Under the pieces are notes generated by a model. That model searched no databases. It worked only from the letters and a program-made list of their open reading frames with translations, and was not told the origin of the DNA. A stretch of 64,000 bases of DNA from NCBI GenBank assembly GCA_001592805.2, contig CP051141.1, positions 2,294,001 through 2,358,000 on the forward strand, in the 5' to 3' direction. The DNA is from Peltaster fructicola (lineage: Eukaryota > Ascomycota > Dothideomycetes). Made by a program: the position numbers and the translations under genes. Numbering within the stretch: the stretch's first letter is position 1; the number at the start of each line of letters is the position of its first letter. Below, in pieces: positions 32,179 to 41,261 of this stretch.

Positions 32179-35100
32179 ATGAGCTTCCGCGCCTTACTTC
32201 TCGCCTACATATTTGGCGGGCTGACCTTCCTACCTCTTCTGCTGGTCAGCATCCTCGCCGTACTATGGTACAGCTCGCCGATAGTAGATGAAGGCTCCAG
32301 AGACACCTCAGTCACTACTGATGCACAAATCAAAGCGAAGGAAGCAGCAGAGCTAGCAGCACAGAACAGCAAGAGTCCTACCGATGGAGCCGCAAGTGCC
32401 ACGTTCGCTGTCCTCCGTCGATATGACTTTCAAGGAGCAACTGCAGCTTTCAAAGAGGCGAGCAATCTTGCTGCGCAGGTAGAGGCCACTGGCGAAAGCA
32501 AGGGAAGTGAGAGCATATCCGTCTATCAGAGCATGTACAGAAGTGTCTTCGATCGAAACAAGAATGCCGCCAACCCGTTGCAAGAAGGAGAGACGGCGCA
32601 ACAGAACGTCAATGCAAAGGCAAGAGCAAGAGGAAAGGTGTTCTATATTGTACTTCGACATGGACATCTGATGTTGTATGACTCTCAAGTTCAGCTTGAG
32701 GTTCGTCATGTTATCAGCCTCGCACACTACGCAGTATCATTACAGGACGATCTTACCACAGATTCTGCTGAGATCATGGACGCCGATCTCTTCACCAAGC
32801 GTACAGCGATTGTGCTAACGCCCATACCGGACAAGCAGTTGGACGGCATGTCAAGCAGCCGCAAACCTTTCTACCTCTTCTGCGATGTCAATATCGAGAA
32901 GGAGGACTTCTATCACGCCCTCCTCACATCACTGGTAGATCCACCAATACCGAAAGCTATCGATCCGGAGTTTGCGATTAAGTTGCAATCTGCGTTGCAT
33001 TCAAGCTCGTTGAGTCAGGAAACTCGTGCTCTGAATGCGCTGCTAGGTCGCGTGTTCCTTGGCACACATCAAACGCCCTTTCTGGAGGCATTCGTACGCA
33101 GTAAGATCGAGAAGAAGATGGCTCGAATACAAAAGCCTGGCTTTATAGCCTCCATCGCATGTCACAGCCTCAGCCTTGGAGATGCTGCACCTATCATCAG
33201 CAATGTCCGATTAAAGGAGTTCAGTATCACGGGCGAAACAGTGCTTGCTCTTGACATGAAGTATTCTGGTGGAGTCAACTTGACCATAGCCGCTACGGCC
33301 AAGTTAGATCTCGGCCAACGATTCAAGACTAGAATGGTCAGTCTCCTTCTTGCTGTAGTCTTACAGCGTATCCAGGGAAAGATGCTGGTAAAGATCAAAC
33401 CACCACCAAGCAACAGAGTATGGTTCTGCTTCGACAGCATGCCCGAAATGGAACTCAAGATCGAGCCTGTTGTTAGCTCCCGACAAATCACCTATGCTTT
33501 CGTGCTACGAGCCATCGAAGCTCGGGTACGCGAAGCATTCGCAGAAGGTATGGTCAAGCCGAACTGGGATGATGTGCCATTCTTCGCCACGGCAGCGCAG
33601 AAGTGGAGAGGTGGTATATGGGAGTCAGAAGGACAAGAGGTTGAACAAGAGAAAGGTCTTGGCGAGGCCTCAGCCGCTGACAACCCACTATCAGCACACA
33701 ACGGCAAGACAATGTCCTCGCCTGATCTCGCGACCTCTGCTTCAGGCGCAGAGCTCAACGAAGCCCCTTCTGAGCTTCTACAGCGTCGTCCTACAGCTTC
33801 GCTTACTACATTGAATAGTAATGCTGACTCTGATCCGGGCAGTGCAAGGTCTGCTGCAGAGAAAGCATGGAACCAGACGTCACCGACTGCTCGAGCGCCA
33901 AAGTCTGTACGAGCTCCTTCATTCGCAGCTCCGAAAGCTCTGGTCGCTGTTGATGATCACAGTGCAGATGCAATTCGCTCAGGGGATCCACCGCCTCGAC
34001 GTCGCTGGATAGGCCGCAGCGGCGGACAAATGCAGACGTTGAAGCGGGATGCCGCTGAAGTAGTCCGCCAAGTAAGAGATAGAGATACATTGGTACGCAA
34101 AGATGGGACGCCGGACGCAGACGACGCAGAGAAAGATGATGCCTCGCTCAATTTGCCTTCTGACGCCGAGCTCGAAAGTCCCAGACGTGCCTCTGAACCT
34201 GGAGCTGAGGGCGTGAGTGCGCCCAAGAGAACCATGACCGGCTTTGGATCGATGGCTACAGACGCAGTGCCACGTCTCGGCGGACGACGTGACCATGCAC
34301 GACAAGAGTCACAGGACAGCGGAGTACAACGCAAGACCATTCTTGCAAGTACTGCTGCTGCTACTAATGCCGCTCGCCAGTGGACCTGGAACGCTGTGGC
34401 CAATCGTGCGAACCGCCAACAGCTTTGGAACCGTGGTGGACCGCAACGTCAAGGCTCGATGGCATCTACTGAGTCAGGACTATCGCAAACACCACCGAAG
34501 GAAGTAGCACAAGCTGAGCCTATTGGACGTGGCCAACCGCTTCCACCTCCAGGCATGCCACTTCCTGGTCCAGCTCCGAAGGGACTTTGGGGTTCAGCGG
34601 CTGCCGGGCTTGGCAGCATGCGAAGAAAGCCTGCACCAAGACTACCTGCACGAAGGCCAGAGCATCATGTCACGACTACACCATCTCAGGACGACCTGAG
34701 TATGAAAGATTCTGCAAGCTCAGCAGGGCACAGTATAGACGAAACTGACATTGAGCCTGACGCTGAGGGAGAGTTTGGACCTTGGATGGCGAACGATGAT
34801 GACGTTCAAGAGACGAATATTGCAAATGGCCAGGGCGAAGAGGAAAGGCCGGACTCACACGCGGATATCGTTCACGCACCAGAGCCTGCCACAACTCTGC
34901 CTCAGAAGAAGCCGGCTCCTCCACTACCGCCACGTCGCCGTGCTGTCGCTGACGATGCGAAGACGAAGGCCATACACGACAGTGTACCACAGCTGGTGCT
35001 CAGAGACGACGAAAACGTCGTACAGAATGTCCAGCACGACCAATCTCCTGCTAGCGCAACGGTCGCCAGTGTCTCAGCACACGATGAGACTGCACCACAA

Positions 35101-35373
35101 GACGAGGTCCAGAGTCCAACACCACCCGATCTGATCGACCTAGATGATGGGAGTGGTTCTGAAGAGGCGACACATGAGCATGTCCTATCAGAAGCCGATT
35201 TGGCTCAACTTGACGACGATATTCAGGCTATACCTGCTCCTGTGGATGCCCAAGCCGAAGAGACTGGAGTGCTTGACATTGAAGAGGACAACGCAGCTGT
35301 GCCTGCTGACGATCAGGGAGTAGAAGTTCCAGATGTGACACTGCGGTCGGATAGATCAGATACGAAGACATGA
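32179..35373 (+). CDS. NVJ2: NVJ2/TEX2-like lipid-transfer protein with PH and SMP domains
   Basis: A single exon of 1064 codons. A membrane anchor lies at about residues 5-30 (FGGLTFLPLLLVSILAVLWY). A PH-like domain (about 147-250) starts with ARGKVFYIVLRHGHLMLYD. The SMP lipid-binding domain (about 284-467) has NALLGRVFLGTHQT, ISNVRLKEFSITGETVLALD and the strand VWFCFDSMPEMELKIEP. The C-terminal half is disordered, with proline-rich APPLPPRRR near 915. Nvj2 works at ER-vacuole and ER-Golgi contacts and moves ceramide. It flanks the mating-type genes; a PH-domain gene in this place is known from related fungi. Confidence 0.9.
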   Translation: MSFRALLLAYIFGGLTFLPLLLVSILAVLWYSSPIVDEGSRDTSVTTDAQIKAKEAAELAAQNSKSPTDGAASATFAVLRRYDFQGATAAFKEASNLAAQVEATGESKGSESISVYQSMYRSVFDRNKNAANPLQEGETAQQNVNAKARARGKVFYIVLRHGHLMLYDSQVQLEVRHVISLAHYAVSLQDDLTTDSAEIMDADLFTKRTAIVLTPIPDKQLDGMSSSRKPFYLFCDVNIEKEDFYHALLTSLVDPPIPKAIDPEFAIKLQSALHSSSLSQETRALNALLGRVFLGTHQTPFLEAFVRSKIEKKMARIQKPGFIASIACHSLSLGDAAPIISNVRLKEFSITGETVLALDMKYSGGVNLTIAATAKLDLGQRFKTRMVSLLLAVVLQRIQGKMLVKIKPPPSNRVWFCFDSMPEMELKIEPVVSSRQITYAFVLRAIEARVREAFAEGMVKPNWDDVPFFATAAQKWRGGIWESEGQEVEQEKGLGEASAADNPLSAHNGKTMSSPDLATSASGAELNEAPSELLQRRPTASLTTLNSNADSDPGSARSAAEKAWNQTSPTARAPKSVRAPSFAAPKALVAVDDHSADAIRSGDPPPRRRWIGRSGGQMQTLKRDAAEVVRQVRDRDTLVRKDGTPDADDAEKDDASLNLPSDAELESPRRASEPGAEGVSAPKRTMTGFGSMATDAVPRLGGRRDHARQESQDSGVQRKTILASTAAATNAARQWTWNAVANRANRQQLWNRGGPQRQGSMASTESGLSQTPPKEVAQAEPIGRGQPLPPPGMPLPGPAPKGLWGSAAAGLGSMRRKPAPRLPARRPEHHVTTTPSQDDLSMKDSASSAGHSIDETDIEPDAEGEFGPWMANDDDVQETNIANGQGEEERPDSHADIVHAPEPATTLPQKKPAPPLPPRRRAVADDAKTKAIHDSVPQLVLRDDENVVQNVQHDQSPASATVASVSAHDETAPQDEVQSPTPPDLIDLDDGSGSEEATHEHVLSEADLAQLDDDIQAIPAPVDAQAEETGVLDIEEDNAAVPADDQGVEVPDVTLRSDRSDTKT

Positions 35374-35948
35374 AGTATTGACTCTAGTTACATGCACCAT
35401 TGGCGTTCTGCTTCAGAAGATTGCTCCATTCAGATTCCGCGCCTTGATCGTGTGATGGCTGAACCTGTGCACACTGGTCGGGTTTCGTTGTCATTCATGC
35501 AACTCGCCTGCTTGCCTTATCTTTGTGTGAGACCTGGTGTTGCTTGCTGTTGAGACGATACAATGTCGTCAGGAGATCCGAGACATCAAATTCCGCGCCG
35601 TAGCATTGAAGAGCAAGGACCTCAGAAGCGAAAGTGGCTGATAGTGCGGCCAGCGGTGGCAATGCTATCATTATTGCAAAAGAGGCGCCTGATGTTTGTG
35701 CGGCATTCCTGACGCCCTCGTTGGCTGTGACAGAGAGGGCTATGGTGGAATGTCGTTGTCTTTATGCTTGATGCGTGCCTTACTTGTTCTTGTCTCGGCT
35801 CGACATGCCAGGAATGGACTCTTTCTTTCATTGGTTTAGCTCCTTTATGCCTCTCAGGCGCTTGACCTCACTCCAGATGAACCATGATATTCACAACAGC
35901 GAGCGCAAGGCATCATTCCAAGCTTGCGCCGATCATGATACTTGTACG

Positions 35949-36829
35949 CTATATGAAAAGAGTGGCGTCCTGCGAGGGTGGCAGTGTGCGATGGACTGTC
36001 TCCTTGGCCAATACACGATTGTAAGCTTCTTTGCGCAATCTGGACCTCTTGCTGCCTTTGTTCGATAGTTTTTCCTTTATCTTGTCTGTCTCTTCATTCT
36101 CTCGACGTTTGTGCCAGACGAGAGCAGGGGTCAGTAAAGAAGTGAGTTGTACAAATCGATATTACTTACACCAGTCTGAAACATCGTTGTGATTGCAGTT
36201 CATGAGTTGAGCAAGCATCATCACTTCCAGGTCATTCGGGAGACTGCAGACATCGAAGAAGTCCTCAGCCATCGCCTGCTCCCAGACCTCCCACATCCGT
36301 CTTGTACGCCTTTCTGACTCTGTCGAGTTCACCAGATCATTGTGATCGATCAGGTCTTGCGTTAGCCTGTTGTTCTTGTAAGTATGCAATGGCTGCTTCG
36401 AAATATCTTTGCCTTACTTGTTAGCTTTTTCTTTGGCTGCTTTGACAACTCGCATCTGATCAGCGATTGGTAGTGTTGTCGGCCGTTCCAATCCCTGAGA
36501 TGGTGTCGCGGATGACCGGAATATCGAATTCAAGGTCTCATCGTGGAGTTCATTGATCAGGTCGCACTCTGCGTCGTATACCTTATTCAATCCTCGCACC
36601 ATTTCGACTTGTATCGGCGCCCGAGTCGTCACCAGAATCCGACGCCCATAGCTGACCGGGTCGCAGACGTCCGATGACAATCCTGTTTCTTCCGGTACAA
36701 TTCCTTCTGCTTCAAGCACAGCCAAGACATCCTCGACCTGTTCGAGGAAACTGGAAGCTCTTGAGAGTTGCAGCAGTGGTTATGCTCCCGCTCGACACAC
36801 TTCTTGAAGCCTGCATTGCTTGTAGCCAT
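35949..36829 (-). CDS. MAT-linked homeodomain-like protein
   Basis: Exons 36801-36829, 36418-36750, 36170-36366 and 35949-36118 give 242 residues in one frame to a TAG. Introns 1 and 2 (50 and 51 nt) are normal GT-AG. Intron 3 (36119-36169) has a perfect GTAAGT donor, a CTGAC branch and a pyrimidine tract but ends in CG, not AG. The stretch from about residue 135 looks like a homeodomain: EDFFDVCSLPNDLEVMMLAQ (helices 1-2), then NHNDVSDW plus FWHKRREN, matching the VxxWFxNRR core of helix 3 with His at the usual Asn51. A Lys/Arg-rich tail (GSKRSRLRKE) may be a nuclear signal. It is transcribed away from MAT1-2-1. Extra MAT-linked ORFs with a possible DNA-binding domain are reported in Mycosphaerellaceae; equating it with one of those is inference. 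Confidence 0.62.
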
Positions 36830-37180
36830 CGTGTACAGAGCCAGGGAGACGTTGGGTGGTGGGTGGAGGACTCCTTGTTGTGGTTGTTGATGAGGTGAGT
36901 CTGCTCATACGAACAAGGACAGAATAGTGCTCAGCGACAACTCTGCCTTTCACTGCCCAGCCACTCGAATATCTACTAAGCTATGCAGCATAGGCAAGAG
37001 TTGGCGGATGTGAACTTCGTGTTTGTTTATTATCACATTTTGAAGAGGCTGGTGAGTTTGACGCTCCTTCCCGCCAATGTGATTTTGAAAACAACACCAT
37101 ATTTTCTTCTGTTTGTTTTGTCTTGCACATCATATCTCGATCACAACATCACCCTACTAACCAGCTACGACAAGCTGATC

Positions 37181-38458
37181 ATGATGGCAGCCTCAAGCAT
37201 TGTGATCGGGACCGCCAACACGCGGTTTGAGGCTCGCCGTATATCCCTCGACGAGCTCATTGACGAAGTGTACCACAAGCTGCGCAACCGCCTCAACGAC
37301 GGAAAGTCAGAACCAGCTGCGCCATTCACACAGATCGCTGTGTCTGGTCAAGACGGACTTAAGCGCCTGAAGGACCGCCTTGAGGAAGCCTTTGATCTTC
37401 CAGTGACTCTTGAGATCAACCTGGTAAGTTGACATAAATCTGCGTATGGCATGATCTATACTGACCGAGCACTCACAGTTCGCCAACACCATTAGTGCAA
37501 TGCCTGTATTCGATTCAGATGCTGAGGTCACAGCCACCTCCACAACCAACGATTCTCCAGCAATATCCACAAACAAGACCAAGATTGCGCGTCCGCAAAG
37601 TAAGTATTGTAATTACTGCTTATGATTTGCACCACGTATTTGTGTTGACCAATGCTGACCCTTCACCTCAATTTAGATGCCTTTATCTTGTACCGAAAGG
37701 ACTGGCACTCAGTAGTGGTTGCAGAGAACCCACACCTCCACAACAATCAGATCTCGAAGATCATTGGCGAAAAATGGCGAAATGAAGCTTCGGCAGTCAA
37801 GGACGAGTACAAGAAGAGAGCCGAACTCGTCAAGAAGCAGCATGCCGTTCTCCATCCCGACTACTCATACCAGCCCCGCAAGCCTTGCGAGCGCAAGAAA
37901 CGGATGACCAAGAACAAGCTTGCAAGATTGCAGGCCGAGGGAGCTATCGTGGCTCCTAAGCTTACTGTCAACACCAACACGCGATACGCAATGTTTGATG
38001 CTGGTCCAGAGGTCAATGACGGTCTGCTCCACCAATTCCAAGATGCTGAACTCTGGCCCGTCAACCGCTATGTCACCTCGGCCAATACTAATGCAGCTCA
38101 GCCACAACCACCAGTTGATCTGATGCTTCCACCAGTTGATACGGTCTGGAATATGGTGGGCGGTTCGCGCGCTATGGATATGACCAGCTTCGCAATCAAG
38201 GATTGCGAGCCGATGCACAAGATGGTCGTCGTAGACACATCGAACGCAACCGCTTGCGCAGACCTCATCGACTCTCACATGAGCGCACACCCGGGTCAAG
38301 AAAACATCAGCCTCGCCGACGTTGTCTCCGCACCCTGCGGCACTGATGGATTCGAAAATGAAGCTATGCGACAGGACGACTATCAGCAAGAGATGAGTAA
38401 CTTCTTCGACTTCGACTTCGCTTCTGGACACTCCTCAGCAACCGCTGTAGACCATTAG
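37181..38458 (+). CDS. MAT1-2-1: Mating-type protein MAT1-2-1 (HMG box)
   Basis: Exons 37181-37423, 37479-37599 and 37677-38458 (introns 55 and 77 nt) encode 381 residues. The HMG box spans about 119-190: the second intron splits the Asn codon of RPQNAFILYRKDW, followed by NPHLHNNQISKIIGEKWRNE, EYKKRAELVKKQH and HPDYSYQPRKP with a basic end (CERKKRM). This is the sequence-specific DNA-binding regulator that gives MAT1-2 identity and drives pheromone and receptor genes. Two adjacent ATGs (37181, 37184) open the frame; the first is used here. The acidic, Asp/Phe-rich C-terminus (FFDFDFASG) may activate transcription. Confidence 0.95.
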
Positions 38459-38986
38459 CTGTCTTGGCAGACTTTCCAGAATCATGTCATCTCATCAATG
38501 TTCTCACACCAAACATTTGCGCTTCGCAATTAATGGGTCACAACTTCGAAGAGGTGCCGTCAGAGTTCACAATTAGGGATTTCACTGGAAAGACCCTGCT
38601 TAGGCAAGGATCGGGCACACTATCGGGCACATCATCGAGTACTTGTAGATAGACAGTCCATTCAATAATCATGTAGCACAGTAACACATGCATTCAAGAT
38701 CATGAAGAACCTCGACGCTAGCGATCCTTTTCGAACAACCGTGGGATTGATGTCGAGCGGCAGAAAGGTCAGTAAATGCATCAATAGCGGCCAACAAAGC
38801 AGAAGCTCGGTCAAGACGTTTGTTGCAAAGTGTCGATCGGCAGCATTCGTATCGCACACACAAGATATGCAGCTTGGCGGATTCTGCCTAACACACTCCC
38901 TAGACTCCATATTGGCATCGCATTCAACGCTGAACAATCAGGAGACAAGCAGATACCAGAGAGAGTACCCACCTTATAAGTAGGAC

Positions 38987-40920
38987 TCAGCCCTCACCGT
39001 CCTTCGCAACCTTGTCTTTACCACCTCCACCCTTTGCATCCCAGTCAGAGCACCATATGAACGTGGCGCACCTCCACTGAGTGCCCTTCTCCTTATCGCC
39101 ACTGGGACCAAGAGGGCGAGCACACATCCAGAAACTCCTACCTTGGTTATAACCCTTCTTTCTTTTGGTCAACATGCTTCTTGCAAGGCTCGCCATGTTC
39201 GCACAAAGGCGCTACAGGCCTCGAGAACAGAGCATTCCAGTTGCGATGGGTTTGCTCGCGTGCCTCGAAGCTCTGCATTGTCTTCGTCGGCGAATCACTT
39301 GTGGAAGCTGGTGAGTAAGGTTCGGTGAATGATCCATTTGCTGAACCAGGGTCGTTCTTCCTGACCTGCGCAGGACTACTGGCAGGCGTGAGCTCAGGCT
39401 TTACATCTATAGTGGCAGTACCGGCTGATGCAGGCACATCGTCGTCTGGGAAGCCATGGTCATCTTGCGGGTTTGATTCGCTGGTGTCGGTCTTCTTCGC
39501 TTGCAATTTGGGTTGGAAAAAGCCCATGAGACTCTTCTGTCCTTTGCCGGCTACAGCAGGATCAGACTTGGTCCTCTTCGGTGGGCTTATCTTTGCTGTC
39601 GTAGAACTCTTTCGCTTAAGCGCAGGGCTGCTAGTCAATGCTGGTGATGGCTGGAGGATTGGGATGCTTGGCTGCTGTATCTGTTCGGCAACATCATTAT
39701 CGCTAGGCTCTTCTGTAACAGATGCGGATTTCGTAAGAGGCGCTGCAAACATTGACTTGATGCTTCGGCGTTTGTCAAACTCTGGTAGTCGTCGGCCACT
39801 GAACTGAGGCACATCTTGTATGCGCCACTCTTGTAGTCTTTCGCCTTTCAAGAACACGCCAGTCGGGTTCATGAGGTCCACGAGTAGTTGCTGTTCTCCG
39901 ACCGTGTCGTGGAAGTCAATGTATACAGGGCAGTGATCGGAGCCAAGAAGCCCTTCTTGGATGTTCGCATCCTTGATCCACGACTGCAAACTCTCCGAGA
40001 CCAGGATGAAGTCGATTCGACTACCATAGTTACCAGGCCTTGCATTGATCTTCTGCTCCCAGTGAGTGTACATGCCTCGCCTGTCAGGATGGAAGCCACG
40101 ACTTGTGTCCCACAGCACCCCGGTCTCTCGACCTTTGTCCCGCTCACCGAAGACCTCGCCACCGATCAACAGCTGGTTGAATATACGTCTGTTGGGGGTC
40201 GATATGTACTGCTCGTGAGAAATGCCTTCTTTCCTGCAATCCTCGGCCGCTGAGGCTCCGTCCTTCTCATCGCGGGAGACATTGAGGTCCCCAACAAGTA
40301 TCACTGCTTTGCCGGAAGCAACAAGGTTGCGAATGCGTCGATCCAACGCACAATGGAATGCATGACGAAAGTCGTCTCGCTGACCATTGCTGTTCGCTGG
40401 TGCATAAACACCAAAGAGTATGAAGGCGGGAAACTCCAGTGCAACACATCGTCCTTCAGCGTCCAGCATTACAGGATCAACATTGAGGCCCTCGATCTGG
40501 TCGTCAGATAGATAGCCACCAATGTGCTGCTGAGCAGGTAGATCTCTGAAAGGGACGCCACTTGGTGATGGCAAGACACCCAGCAAGCCTTCTTCTGCTC
40601 TGATTGGAGCACATGTTGCATTACGAGTGTAGATCCCGACTCCTGAATAACCTTTCTTATGCTTGGGCAGGCTGAAGTAGCAGTCCCAACCATCAAGGAT
40701 GACCATGTCATCTCGGAGGTCCTTGCGTTGTATCTTCAGCTCTTGCATGACCACAATATCGCTTTCGAGGATGTCGAACATTGCTGGGTATGTCCTTGCT
40801 GAGTTCCATGGCTGGTATGCAAAGGGATTTCTTATGCCGTTCACGTTCCTTGTGCAGGTTAGTCTATAGATTGTCAGATGCCTCTTTGTACATGTATACT
40901 GACCATGTCGTGAGTCTCAT
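38987..40920 (-). CDS. APN2: DNA-(apurinic/apyrimidinic site) lyase APN2, frame interrupted near the C-terminus
   Basis: A 17-nt first exon (40904-40920) and a 55-nt intron restore the family start MRLTTWNVNGIRNPF; the main exon begins at 40848. Exonuclease III-type residues are visible: VMQELK, GYSGVGIYTRN, FGVYAPANSNGQ, VGDLNVSRDEKD, GSRIDFILVS and LGSDHCPVYI. A PCNA-like QKSLMGFFQPK motif sits in the disordered middle. The enzyme repairs abasic sites in the nucleus. The main frame stops at 39147 inside the GRF zinc finger; the rest (GRSFWMCARPLGPSG, WRCATFIWCSDW) continues one frame over to 38987. One extra base in the GGG run near 39151-39153 explains this. Confidence 0.9.
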
Positions 40921-41261
40921 CTTGAGATTTCATGCTCCGCTATTTCAAGCTCCTTGGTGGCCGCCTCAGACATAGCAAGACCCGGTATGCTGCTAGGTCT
41001 AAGCAAGGCTGCTACTAGGAGAGCGCTCGACAGGACGTTGTGAAGGCAGCGACGGGTAGCTGTCAAGACGAGCTCAATGCGTGAGAGAGGACGGGCACAT
41101 TCGACATGAGTGACGTCAACTGATAGCGCTAAACGCGCTTTCACGTGATCTCGTGCGACCATCGCTCCAAGAGGATATCCCATAGCACGTGCTCTTCCAC
41201 ACACAACACGGTCAACAACAACAATGGACGAAGCTTGCGAGTTCCGTATGCTTTGTTCAAT
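40921..41261. promoter_or_regulatory. Bidirectional promoter of APN2 and APC5
   Basis: In 341 bases it holds a palindromic CRE-like TGACGTCA (41112-41119), an MCB/E2F-like ACGCG core (41134-41138) and an E-box CACGTG (41143-41148), within 37 bases of one another. Such sites fit DNA-damage and cell-cycle control; function is inferred from sequence only. Confidence 0.45.

Larger units (their letters stand above)
35374..38986. other. MAT1-2 mating-type idiomorph region
   Basis: The interval between the NVJ2-like gene and APN2 contains MAT1-2-1 and a divergent homeodomain-like gene. No MAT1-1-1 (alpha-box) sequence is seen, so the strain is MAT1-2. The idiomorph borders cannot be set from one allele. 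The stretches 35374-35948 and 38459-38986 hold nothing else that I can support; the latter could hide fragments of the other idiomorph's genes. Confidence 0.8.

Noticed and set aside
35775-36068. 97-codon plus-strand frame
   Set aside because: Lies opposite the last exon of the homeodomain-like gene, whose frame is better supported.
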